Shown here: positions 51,515 to 59,602 of the stretch, piece by piece
Position numbering within the stretch: the stretch's first letter is position 1
How the letters are laid out: each line of letters begins with the position of its first letter
DNA from: Burkholderia sp. IMCC1007
Lineage (GTDB): Bacteria; Pseudomonadota; Gammaproteobacteria; Burkholderiales; Burkholderiaceae
Assembly (NCBI RefSeq): GCF_027257875.1
Contig: NZ_JAPVQY010000047.1
Span: forward strand, 1-63,797
Direction: 5' to 3'
DNA length: 63,797 nucleotides
The notes under the pieces: generated by a model
Databases searched by the model: none
Seen by the model: the letters and a program-made list of their open reading frames with translations, nothing else
Told to the model about the DNA's origin: nothing
Made by a program: the position numbers and the translations under genes

Positions 51515-52144
51515 ATGGAAGAACCGATTGCAGCCGAGAACATTCGCGGATCGGCAGACGCGTGGCTGGACGCCGCGACGGAAAGCCTGCTCGAAAGCGG
51601 CGTCGAGTCGGTGCGGATCCTGCCGCTCGCGAAGAAGCTGAATCTGTCGCGCACGAGCTTCTACTGGTTCTTCAAGGACCGCGAGGAGCTGCTCGCCGCC
51701 CTGTTCGCACGCTGGAAGGAGAAAAACACCGCCAACTGGGTCGCGCGCACGCAAGCGTATGCGGACTCGATCTCCGAGGCGGTGCTGAACGTTTTCGATT
51801 GCTGGTTCGACGACACGATCTTCGACAACCGCTACGAGGCCGCGATCCGCAGTTGGGGGCAGCAGGCGCCCGAGATCGCGGCCGAGCTGGCCGACGCCGA
51901 CACGACGCGGATCGCCGCACTGACCGCGATGTTCGAGCGCTTCGACTACGCGCCGGTCGCCGCGCAGGTGCGTGCGCGCACGATGTATCTGACCCAGCTC
52001 GGCTACGTGTCGATGAAGATGACGGAGCCGATGCACGAGCGCATGGCGCGCATCGCCACCTACGCGGAAGTCTTCACCGGCAAGCAGCCGACCGACCGCG
52101 AGATGCGGCGGTTCTTCGCACGCCGCACGCCGGCGGCCGTCTAG
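51515..52144 (+). CDS. TetR-family transcriptional regulator
   Basis: 209 residues with an N-terminal helix-turn-helix: VRILPLAKKLNLSRTSFYWF followed by FKDREELLAALF. The ligand domain is of the type that starts WKEKNTANWV. It is divergent from the flavin oxidoreductase gene, whose promoter carries a palindrome, so repression of that gene is expected. I start at the ATG at 51515 after AAAGGACG; upstream in-frame ATGs lack homology. Confidence 0.87.
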   Translation: MEEPIAAENIRGSADAWLDAATESLLESGVESVRILPLAKKLNLSRTSFYWFFKDREELLAALFARWKEKNTANWVARTQAYADSISEAVLNVFDCWFDDTIFDNRYEAAIRSWGQQAPEIAAELADADTTRIAALTAMFERFDYAPVAAQVRARTMYLTQLGYVSMKMTEPMHERMARIATYAEVFTGKQPTDREMRRFFARRTPAAV

Positions 52145-52376
52145 CGAAACGGGCAGCGCCGCGCTGGCCCGACTTCCCGGCGGCGCATTCGCCTCCGTCT
52201 TCGCTGCAATCCGGCCTGACCGGCCGGGCTCGCGACCTTCTTCAGCGGAATTGAAACCTGCGCGACGCGCTACGGCCGGTCGCCGGCCGCGGTCGACCTG
52301 TGCGGGCTTCGCTCGCGCCGAACACATTCATGTCGGTCTGCCGCGACCCGACCATCGTCGGCATCCGGGAATCGCC
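52145..52376. other. Non-coding stretch after the TetR gene
   Basis: About 230 bases with GC-rich short inverted repeats and no recognised gene. It leads into the FrmR-like operator pair. Confidence 0.4.
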
Positions 52377-52422
52377 GGGTATACTCCCCTCCAGTATCCA
52401 CATATACTCCCCCCCAGTTTAT
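52377..52422. promoter_or_regulatory. Two tandem FrmR/CsoR-type operator-like sites
   Basis: ATACT-CCCCTCC-AGTAT (52381-52397) and ATACT-CCCCCCC-AGTTT (52404-52420). AT-rich arms around a C/G tract are the established operator form of formaldehyde-responsive FrmR and the related CsoR/RcnR repressors. The formaldehyde-detoxifying gfa gene is 300 bases downstream, which supports the reading. Confidence 0.55.
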
Positions 52423-52442
52423 GAAGACGTGCGAGATCCGGC

Positions 52443-52560
52443 ATGCCCCCCCCGGAGAAGATCACCGCGCTTTGGCGCGCGCAGGTCGATAATCGAAGCG
52501 CGACGCGTGCGCTTCGGTTCTCCCTCTCCGACGCCGATTCGGTACGACATTTGATGACGT
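52443..52560 (+). pseudogene. Possible decayed frmR-like fragment
   Basis: Directly after the operator-like sites, ATGCCCCCCCCGGAGAAGAT opens a short frame (PPEKITALWRAQVDNRSATRA). It recalls the start of FrmR (MPHSPE.KK.ALTR.RRIRGQ.DALERAL) with the RRIRG part deleted. The HTH-like four-helix core and the ligand His/Cys residues are not present. The match is by eye and weak, but the position between an FrmR-type operator and gfa is where frmR normally sits. Confidence 0.35.
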
Positions 52561-52725
52561 CGAAAGCGGCCCGCCGCCGCGGGATGGCGCAGGCAGGAAC
52601 CCGCCTCAACCGTCCGTGAAATACGAAGCCGCTCTCCCGCTTCATCGAAACATGCGATCCGCTGCACGAAGGGAATCCGATCCGAACCGTCGTTCACTAC
52701 TGAAGCACAGAAAAGGAGCATGACC

Positions 52726-53301
52726 ATGTCCGTCGCCATCCATCCCACTGTCGATCGCGGTATTCAGAAAGGGGCCGATTCGTTCGCGGGCGGTACGCTG
52801 CGCTGCCTGTGCGCGCAGGATCCGGTCGAGGTTCGCGTCGACGCCCAGGTCGCGTTCAATCACGCGTGCGGCTGCACGAAGTGCTGGAAGCCGGCCGGTG
52901 CGCTGTTCTCCGTCGTCGGCGTGGTGCCGCGCGACAAGGTCACCGTGACCGCGCACGAAGAAAAACTGCGCGTCGTCGACGACCAGGCGCTGATCCAGCG
53001 CCACGCATGCTCCGCATGCGGCGCCCATCTGTTCGGGCGGATCGAGAATTCCGCGCATGCGTTTTACGGGCTGGATTTCATCCATACCGAGCTGTCGCCG
53101 GATGCCGGCTGGGACGGCCCCGGTTTCGCCGCCTTCGTGTCGTCGATCATCGAGAGCGGCACGCCGCCGTCATTGATGGCGGACGTGCGCGCTACGCTGC
53201 GCGGCAAGGGCCTCGAGCCCTACGATTGCCTGAACCCGCCGTTGATGGATGCGCTGGCCACGCAGACGGCGAAGGCCAAAGGCACGTACCGGGAAGCCTG
53301 A
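52726..53301 (+). CDS. gfa: S-(hydroxymethyl)glutathione synthase (formaldehyde-activating enzyme)
   Basis: 191-residue zinc protein that promotes the addition of formaldehyde to glutathione, the first step of glutathione-dependent formaldehyde removal. The Zn cysteines are in TLRCLCA (27, 29), HACGCTKCWKP (48, 50, 53) and HACSACGAH (95, 98). FYGLDFIHTELS and GLEPYDCLNPPLMDAL match Paracoccus Gfa closely. The second of two in-frame ATGs (52726) is chosen because the GGAG lies seven bases from it. No frmA/adhC gene is adjacent. Formaldehyde could come from N-demethylation by the neighbouring flavoenzyme. Confidence 0.93.
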   Translation: MSVAIHPTVDRGIQKGADSFAGGTLRCLCAQDPVEVRVDAQVAFNHACGCTKCWKPAGALFSVVGVVPRDKVTVTAHEEKLRVVDDQALIQRHACSACGAHLFGRIENSAHAFYGLDFIHTELSPDAGWDGPGFAAFVSSIIESGTPPSLMADVRATLRGKGLEPYDCLNPPLMDALATQTAKAKGTYREA

Positions 53302-53320
53302 GTTCATCGACTCCGTCGAT

Positions 53321-53342
53321 GCGCGGCGGTATCCCGCCGCGC
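53321..53342. terminator. Bidirectional GC hairpin between convergent genes
   Basis: GCGCGGCGG and CCGCCGCGC form a perfect 9-base-pair stem with a TATC loop, between the 3' ends of gfa (plus) and the M81 gene (minus). There is no long T tail on either side. Position and symmetry suit a shared terminator. Confidence 0.6.
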
Positions 53343-53371
53343 ACGGCATCACCTCCCCCTTCACCGCCCGT

Positions 53372-54859
53372 TCACCGCGCCTGCCACTGCACACCGGCAT
53401 CGAGCGGAAACACCGGTCTCGCGAGGCGCGCATAGTCGAACTGCCCGAAATCGGAGCCCGTCACGCCGCGGCTGTCGCATTCGACCAGTGCGGCCGCGAT
53501 CGGCACGAACACCGGCCGGCAATACATCCTCGACTTCAGCAACAGGAACCGCGCGCGGCGCGGATCGACGCCGACGCTCTCGAACACGCCGAGATCCCAC
53601 GGCTCCTGCGTGCGCTCGGTGACGACCAGCGTCGCCACCCCGATATCGAGCACGGCCGCACGCCCCATGTACGCGCGCTGGCCGGTATAGGTGGGCCCGG
53701 TGATCACGTATTCGCCGTCGGTGATCGCACGCACGATGCCCGTCGCGCGAAACGGCTCGCGACGAACGCCGCCGTGCGACGGCATCCGGTTGCCGACCGG
53801 CACCGTGACGGTCGCGCCCACGCCCGCGTCGATCAGCGCCGCGACCGCTTCCGGGTCGCACAACGGCCCACTGACAATACCGTCGAGCCCCTGCGCAAGC
53901 GCGGCCTCGAGCAGATCCATCGTGTCGCACGGGCCGCCCGACATGCAGTTGTCGCCGTGATCGAGCATCAGCACCGGACGATCGGCGCCACGCGCGAGCG
54001 CCGCGGCCTCGGCAACCGATTCCGCTAGTGGCGCGCTGCGATACACGAATTCGTCGCGTGCGTCCCAGATCTGCCGGGCGATGCGTTCGGCGACCGCGTC
54101 GGCCGCCACGCGATCGCCGTTGGCGACCACGACGACGCTGATGCAGGGCGCCGGAATATCCGCGAGCGAGAAGCCGGGCAGCACCGACACCGCGAGCATC
54201 CCGTCGGCCTCGGCCGCGCGCGCGGCCTCCACCGCGCGCCGCATCGCGCCTTCGGCGCTCGCGCTGCGCAGCGTCGACGTCATCAGCGGCGGCTGCCGCC
54301 ACGCGAGCACGGGCCGCGCGCGGCCGTGCAGCCGGTCGAGCAGCACGCGCGCCGCATGCTCGCCCGTCTCGTACATATCGACGTGCGGATAGGTCTTGAA
54401 GCTGACGATCACGTCCGCGTTGTCGATCATCTTCTGCGTGACGTTCGCGTGCAGATCGAGCGCGACCGCGATCGGCGCATCCGGCAGCGCGGCGCGCACC
54501 CGCGCGAGCAAGTCGCCCTCGCCGTCCGCGCTCTGCTCGGCGACCATCGCGCCGTGCAGGTCGAGCATCACCGCATCGCAACCGGGCGCGGCCGCGACGA
54601 TCGCATCGCAGATTGCCGCATACGCGTCGGCCTCGACGGGCCCGCTCGGGTTCGCCGCCGCCGATACGGGCGTCACGACGTCGGCGCCCTCGCGCGCGGC
54701 CGCATCGAGGAACGCGGCCATCGCGGTGCGCATGCCGTGGTTCGCGCGATACGCGTCGTCGCCCCAGTCGGGGCCGTTGCGGCCGAACGCGGCGAGCGGC
54801 GTCGGCACCGGCGAGAACGTGTTGGTCTCGTGGTTCATCCGGGCGATCAGGATCTTCAT
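53372..54859 (-). CDS. M81-family metallopeptidase (MlrC-like)
   Basis: 495 residues of the MlrC family, named from microcystin-degrading bacteria. The signature MNHETNTFSP is at residues 8-17. MLDLHGAMV, DLHANVTQK and MLDHGDNCMSGGPCDT carry the putative zinc ligands. The ATG overlaps the stop of the M20 gene (4 bases), so the two enzymes are coupled. Most family members have unknown substrates, probably small amides or modified peptides delivered by the adjacent ABC importer. Confidence 0.87.
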   Translation of the reverse strand: MKILIARMNHETNTFSPVPTPLAAFGRNGPDWGDDAYRANHGMRTAMAAFLDAAAREGADVVTPVSAAANPSGPVEADAYAAICDAIVAAAPGCDAVMLDLHGAMVAEQSADGEGDLLARVRAALPDAPIAVALDLHANVTQKMIDNADVIVSFKTYPHVDMYETGEHAARVLLDRLHGRARPVLAWRQPPLMTSTLRSASAEGAMRRAVEAARAAEADGMLAVSVLPGFSLADIPAPCISVVVVANGDRVAADAVAERIARQIWDARDEFVYRSAPLAESVAEAAALARGADRPVLMLDHGDNCMSGGPCDTMDLLEAALAQGLDGIVSGPLCDPEAVAALIDAGVGATVTVPVGNRMPSHGGVRREPFRATGIVRAITDGEYVITGPTYTGQRAYMGRAAVLDIGVATLVVTERTQEPWDLGVFESVGVDPRRARFLLLKSRMYCRPVFVPIAAALVECDSRGVTGSDFGQFDYARLARPVFPLDAGVQWQAR

Positions 54860-56136
54860 CGCGCGCTCCCTTCCGCGATGCCGGCCGCACCGAGCATCGC
54901 CTGCAGCAGCACGTTGCAGCCGGCTTCCAGATGCACCGGATCGGCATCCTCGATCTCGTTGTGGCTGATCCCGTCCTTGCACGGCACGAAGATCATCGCG
55001 GTCGGCGCCACGCGCGCGAGATACACGGCATCGTGGCCCGCGCCGCTGATCACGTTCATCGACGACAGCCCGAGCGCGCTCGCGCCGGCCCGCACCTGCT
55101 CGACCAGCGTCGTGTCGAACGGCTGCGGCGGAAAGTACACGACCTGCTCGACATCGATCCGCATGTCGGCCGACGCGCCCAGGTCGCCACACACCGCGCG
55201 CAGTTCCGCATCCATCGCGGTGAGCGTCGCATCGTCGGCCGCGCGCAGGTCGACGGTCAGCGTCACGCGGCCCGGAATCACGTTGCGCGAATTCGGATGC
55301 ACGTCGACCCAGCCAACCGTGCCGCGACCATGCGGCGGATGCGCACGCGCGATGCCGTTCACCGCACGCACCAGATCGGCCGCGACCAGCAGCGCGTCAC
55401 GCCGCAGTTCCATCGGCGTCGGGCCCGCGTGCGCCTCCATCCCGTGGACGGTCACGTCGTACCAGCGCTGCCCGAGCGCGCCTTCGACCACGCCGATGGT
55501 CGTGTCGTGCGCCTCCAGCACCGGCCCCTGCTCGATATGCGCTTCGAAATACGCGCCGACCGGATGCGCGTCGCGTCCGTCGCCCGCATAGCCGATCGCG
55601 GCCAGCGCATCGCGCACCGACACGCCGTCGCGGTCGCATTGCGCGAGCGCATGTTCGAGCGTGAACGCGCCAGCGAACACGCCCGAGCCCATCATCACCG
55701 GCACGAAACGCGAGCCTTCCTCGTTGGTCCAGACGGCGACCTCGAGCGGTGCGCGCGTGCGTACGCCCGCATCGTCGAGCGTGCGCAGCACTTCGAGGCC
55801 GGCGAGCACGCCGTAGTTGCCGTCGAATTTGCCGCCGGTCGGCTGCGTGTCGATATGACTGCCCGTCGTGACCGGCGGCAGGTCGTCGCGCTCGCCGGCA
55901 CGCCGCGCGAAGATGTTGCCGATCGCGTCGATCCGCACCGTGCAGCCGATGTCCTTCGCCCATGCGACGAACAGGTCGCGCGCGTCGCGATCGAGTTCGG
56001 TGAGCGCGAGGCGGCACACGCCGCCCTTGTCAGTCGCGCCGATGCGCGCGAGACGCATCAGGCTGCCCCACAGCCGCGCGCCGTCGACGCGCAAGCCGGA
56101 CGCCGCGACGCCCGGTGTCGAATCCTGAACTTGCAT
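54856..56136 (-). CDS. M20-family Zn-dependent amidase (N-carbamoyl-L-amino acid hydrolase/allantoate amidohydrolase type)
   Basis: 426 residues. The metal-binding segments are TGSHIDTQPTGGKFDGNYG and WTNEEGSRF. The dimerisation/substrate region includes HIEQGPVLE and the C-terminal SGAGHDAVYLAR supplies another histidine. Family enzymes split N-carbamoyl or ureido compounds. It follows the LivF-type ATPase gene by 34 bases on the same strand and overlaps the M81 gene. I start at MQVQDSTPG (ATG at 56134-56136). Confidence 0.87.
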   Translation of the reverse strand: MQVQDSTPGVAASGLRVDGARLWGSLMRLARIGATDKGGVCRLALTELDRDARDLFVAWAKDIGCTVRIDAIGNIFARRAGERDDLPPVTTGSHIDTQPTGGKFDGNYGVLAGLEVLRTLDDAGVRTRAPLEVAVWTNEEGSRFVPVMMGSGVFAGAFTLEHALAQCDRDGVSVRDALAAIGYAGDGRDAHPVGAYFEAHIEQGPVLEAHDTTIGVVEGALGQRWYDVTVHGMEAHAGPTPMELRRDALLVAADLVRAVNGIARAHPPHGRGTVGWVDVHPNSRNVIPGRVTLTVDLRAADDATLTAMDAELRAVCGDLGASADMRIDVEQVVYFPPQPFDTTLVEQVRAGASALGLSSMNVISGAGHDAVYLARVAPTAMIFVPCKDGISHNEIEDADPVHLEAGCNVLLQAMLGAAGIAEGSAR

Positions 56137-56170
56137 CGATGGAAATCCTCGCAATGAAAGGGCCACGCGC

Positions 56171-56872
56171 TCACGCAACGCCGACGCCCAGATAACGGTC
56201 CTTCACCTCGTGATCGGCCACGAACGCCGCGTTGCTGCCTTCGTAGACGATCACGCCCTGTTCGATCACGAAGTGGCGATCCGCGAGCTGCATGCACACT
56301 TCGAGGTTCTGCTCGACGAGCAGGATCGCGACGCCGGCCGCCTTGATCTGCTTCAGCTGCGCGACGATCTCCTCGACGATCACCGGCGCCAGCCCTTCGA
56401 CGGGCTCGTCGAGCATCAGCAGCCGCGGGTGGTTCATCAGCGCGCGGCCGATTGCGAGCATCTGCTGCTCGCCGCCCGACAGCTGCGCGCCGCCGTTGCG
56501 GCGCCGCTCCTTCAGGCGCGGGAAGATCCGATAGATGTCGTCGAGCTGCCACGGCGAATCGCGGCGCGCGCCGAGCCGCAGGTTCTCCTCGACCGACAGC
56601 AGCCGGAAAATCCCGCGATGCTCGGGCACGAAACACAGCCCGCCCGCGGCGATCCGGTGCGCGGGCTGCCGGGCGAGCGACCGGCCCGCGAACGTCACCG
56701 TGCCGCCGGTGGGTGGCACGACACCGGCGATCGTCTTGAGCGTCGTCGACTTGCCCGCGCCGTTGCGCCCCAGCAGCGTCACCGTCTCGCCTTCGTTCAC
56801 GTTCAGCGAAATGCCCTGCAGCACGTGGCTCTTGCCGTAGCACGCATGAACCGCCTTCACGTCGAGCATCAT
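56171..56872 (-). CDS. Branched-chain amino acid-type ABC transporter ATPase (LivF-like)
   Basis: 233 residues: Walker A GRNGAGKST, signature LSGGEQQMLAIGRAL, Walker B LLMLDEPVEGLAP, all LivF-type. Its ATG overlaps the stop of the LivG-like gene. The substrate is set by the binding protein at 59603-60811, not by this subunit. Confidence 0.9.
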   Translation of the reverse strand: MMLDVKAVHACYGKSHVLQGISLNVNEGETVTLLGRNGAGKSTTLKTIAGVVPPTGGTVTFAGRSLARQPAHRIAAGGLCFVPEHRGIFRLLSVEENLRLGARRDSPWQLDDIYRIFPRLKERRRNGGAQLSGGEQQMLAIGRALMNHPRLLMLDEPVEGLAPVIVEEIVAQLKQIKAAGVAILLVEQNLEVCMQLADRHFVIEQGVIVYEGSNAAFVADHEVKDRYLGVGVA

Positions 56873-57636
56873 GCGCGGCCTCCGGTGATCATGTTGCCGA
56901 GATACGCGCTGCGCACGCGCTCGTCGCCGCGAATCGCGTCGGGCTTGCCTTCGACGAGCACGCGGCCCTGCTGCATCACCGTGATCGTGTCCGAGATGTC
57001 CATCACGATTCCCATGTTGTGTTCGATCAGCACGACCGTGTAGTCGTCGCGCAAGCCGCGGATCAGCATCTTCATGTCGTCGAGATCGTCGATCCCCATG
57101 CCCGACGTCGGTTCGTCGAGAAAGATCGCGCGCGGCCGCGCCGCCAGCGCCATCCCGACTTCGAGCCGGCGCTGCTGGCCGTGCGACAGCACGCCGGCCG
57201 CGGTGGCGGCGAAGCGCTGCAGGCCGAGCCGCTCGAGCACGTCGTCCACGATGCCGTCGTGCGCGAGCGCGCCGCGCGGCGGCGTCCACGGGTTCAGCGC
57301 GCGCCGCGATTCGACGCCCTGCGCGGCGACCCGCAGGTTCTCGCGCACGCTCAGGTTCAGAAACAGGCTCGTCACCTGGAACGAGCGTGCGATGCCGCGC
57401 CGCACGCGCTTGTGATCGGGTTCGCGCGACACGTCGTGACCGTCGAACAGGATCGAGCCCGACGTGATGGGCAGCGTGCCCGTCAGCGTATGGAACAGCG
57501 TCGTCTTGCCCGCGCCGTTGGGGCCGATCACCGAATGCACGGTGCGCGGCATGATCCGCAGGTCGACGCCGCCCAGCGCCGTGAACTTGCCGTAGCGCTT
57601 GACGATGCCGCGCGCTTCGAGAATCGCTTCGCTCAT
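56869..57636 (-). CDS. Branched-chain amino acid-type ABC transporter ATPase (LivG-like)
   Basis: 255 residues with Walker A GPNGAGKTT, the Q-loop SFQVTSLFLNLSV, a variant signature LSHGQQRRLEVGMAL and Walker B IFLDEPTSGMG. The LSHGQ form is common in urea/amide-type Liv transporters. It overlaps the LivM-like gene by four bases and the LivF-like gene by four. Confidence 0.9.
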   Translation of the reverse strand: MSEAILEARGIVKRYGKFTALGGVDLRIMPRTVHSVIGPNGAGKTTLFHTLTGTLPITSGSILFDGHDVSREPDHKRVRRGIARSFQVTSLFLNLSVRENLRVAAQGVESRRALNPWTPPRGALAHDGIVDDVLERLGLQRFAATAAGVLSHGQQRRLEVGMALAARPRAIFLDEPTSGMGIDDLDDMKMLIRGLRDDYTVVLIEHNMGIVMDISDTITVMQQGRVLVEGKPDAIRGDERVRSAYLGNMITGGRA

Positions 57637-58676
57637 TGCTGCTCCCTGGCCGTAGCCGCCGTGCGCCCGGTGCGTCGCAGCGATGCCACGACGCGTTCGC
57701 CGAGCCCCCACAATCCACGCTGCATGAACAGGCTGACCGCGATCAGCAGGAGGCCGAGCAACAGCAGCCAGCGCGGCCACAGCGTCGACAGCCAGTCCGC
57801 GAACAGCACGTAGAACGCGGCGCCGAGCACCGATGCGAACAGGTTGCGCGTGCCGCCGATCACCGTCATCACGAGGATCATCTCGCTCGTGTGATAGTCG
57901 ATGTTCGACAACGGCGCGATGCCCGTCATCAACGCGTGCAGCGCACCGGCCAAGCCCGTGACCGCGCCCGAGATCACGAACGCCGCGAGCTTGAAGCGCT
58001 GCACGTCGTAGCCGGCCGCCGCCGCGCGCGCCTCGTTGTCGCGAATCGCGAGCAGCGTGCGGCCGAATACCGAGCGCGACACGCGCAGCAGCAGCCAGAA
58101 CACCGCGACGAACAGCACCGCGACGAAGCCGTAGTAGCGCCACGGCGAATCGAGCGAGACCCACGCATGCCCGAACGCGGACAATGCCGGGCGCGGGATG
58201 TCGAGCAGCCCGTTGTCGCCGCCCGTGACGTCGGGCGTCGTATACGCGAGGAAATAGAACAGCTGTCCGAACGCGAGCGTCAGCATCACGAAATAGGTGC
58301 CGCGCTGCCGGATCGAGAACCAGCCGACGAGCGCCGCGGCGACGGCGCCGAGCACGGCGGCCGCGGCGAGGGCGACCGTCACCGATGCGACGCCGCGGGT
58401 CAGCACCAGCCCCGCCGCGTAACTGCCGAGCCCGAAAAAGATGCCCTGCCCGAACGACAGCAGGCCCGTGTAGCCGAGCAGCAGGTTGCAGCCGAGCGCG
58501 GCAAGCGCGAACACCAGCACTTCGGTCGCGAGCGAACCCGAGCTCAACACCAGCGGCAGCACGCACGCGGCGAGCACCGCGAGCCAGCCTTCCGGGCGTT
58601 GCAGCGCGCCGCGCCACAGTTGCGCACGCGGCGCGGCCGCCGCGCCGGGCGACAGCGGTTTCGACGAATCGATCAT
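57633..58676 (-). CDS. Branched-chain amino acid-type ABC transporter permease (LivM-like)
   Basis: 347-residue permease with about ten membrane segments, LLLGYTGLLSFGQGIFFGLG near the N-terminal third and the coupling-loop region AIRDNEARAAAAGYDVQRFK. It overlaps both neighbouring transporter genes by four bases. Confidence 0.9.
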   Translation of the reverse strand: MIDSSKPLSPGAAAAPRAQLWRGALQRPEGWLAVLAACVLPLVLSSGSLATEVLVFALAALGCNLLLGYTGLLSFGQGIFFGLGSYAAGLVLTRGVASVTVALAAAAVLGAVAAALVGWFSIRQRGTYFVMLTLAFGQLFYFLAYTTPDVTGGDNGLLDIPRPALSAFGHAWVSLDSPWRYYGFVAVLFVAVFWLLLRVSRSVFGRTLLAIRDNEARAAAAGYDVQRFKLAAFVISGAVTGLAGALHALMTGIAPLSNIDYHTSEMILVMTVIGGTRNLFASVLGAAFYVLFADWLSTLWPRWLLLLGLLLIAVSLFMQRGLWGLGERVVASLRRTGRTAATAREQQ

Positions 58677-59533
58677 GCAGCCCTCCCCAGCAAACCGTTC
58701 GGACGCAGCAGCAGCACGGCCGCCATTGCGACGTAGATCATCAGCCGCGCGCCTTCCGGCCACAGCGTGCTCATCAGGCTCTGCACGATGCCGACCAGCA
58801 GCCCGCCCACGAGCGCCCCGAGAAAATTTCCCATCCCGCCGACCACGACCACGACGAACGCGACGCCCAGCGCCTCGATGCCCATGAACGGATCGACGCC
58901 GCGGATCGGTGCGGCGAGCACGCCGGCCAGCGCCGCCGTGGCCGCGCCGAGCGCGAACACGAGGCTGAACACGCGCGTCACGTTGATGCCGAGCAGCGAC
59001 ACCATCTCCGACGACTCGCTGCCTGCACGCACCGTGCTGCCGAGCCGCGTGCCGTCGAGCAACCACCACAGCAGCGCGGCCAGTACCGCCGTGAAGCCGA
59101 TCACGAACAGCCGGTATTTCGGGTAGATGAAGCCGCCCCACACGACGACGCCGTTCAGCGCGTCGGGCGGCGGCACGTTGTCGCCGAGCGGGCCCCACGC
59201 GAGGATCGCGCACTCCTGCAGCACGAGCGCGAGGCCGACCGTCGCCAGGATGTGGAATTCATGCTGTTGCGCGTACACGTGACGCAGCACCAGCTTCTCG
59301 ACGATCCATGCGAACGCGCCGACGACGAGCGGCACGACCGCGAGCGCGACCCAGAAATTCGCCGACCATTGCAGCGCCTGGTAGCAGAGGTACGCGCCGA
59401 GCAGATAGAACGCGCCGTGCGCGAAATTCACGAAGCGCAGCAGGCCGAACACGATCGACAGGCCGACGGCGAGCAGGAAGTACAGCATGCCGACGCCGAT
59501 GCCGTTGACGATCTGCAGCAGATAGACGTTCAT
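58673..59533 (-). CDS. Branched-chain amino acid-type ABC transporter permease (LivH-like)
   Basis: 286-residue permease starting MNVYLLQIVNGIGVGMLYFL, with FGLLRFVNFAHGAFYLLGAY and GRAA at the end, typical of LivH. I start at the ATG at 59531-59533; a 17-residue upstream extension has no membrane or family character. It lies 69 bases after the binding-protein gene. Confidence 0.9.
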   Translation of the reverse strand: MNVYLLQIVNGIGVGMLYFLLAVGLSIVFGLLRFVNFAHGAFYLLGAYLCYQALQWSANFWVALAVVPLVVGAFAWIVEKLVLRHVYAQQHEFHILATVGLALVLQECAILAWGPLGDNVPPPDALNGVVVWGGFIYPKYRLFVIGFTAVLAALLWWLLDGTRLGSTVRAGSESSEMVSLLGINVTRVFSLVFALGAATAALAGVLAAPIRGVDPFMGIEALGVAFVVVVVGGMGNFLGALVGGLLVGIVQSLMSTLWPEGARLMIYVAMAAVLLLRPNGLLGRAA

Positions 59534-59602
59534 GGCTTCCGTGTCAGAAAGGAAGGAATCGGACGTCCGCGGCGCACGACGCACGCGGACGCGCGCAGGG
59601 TG

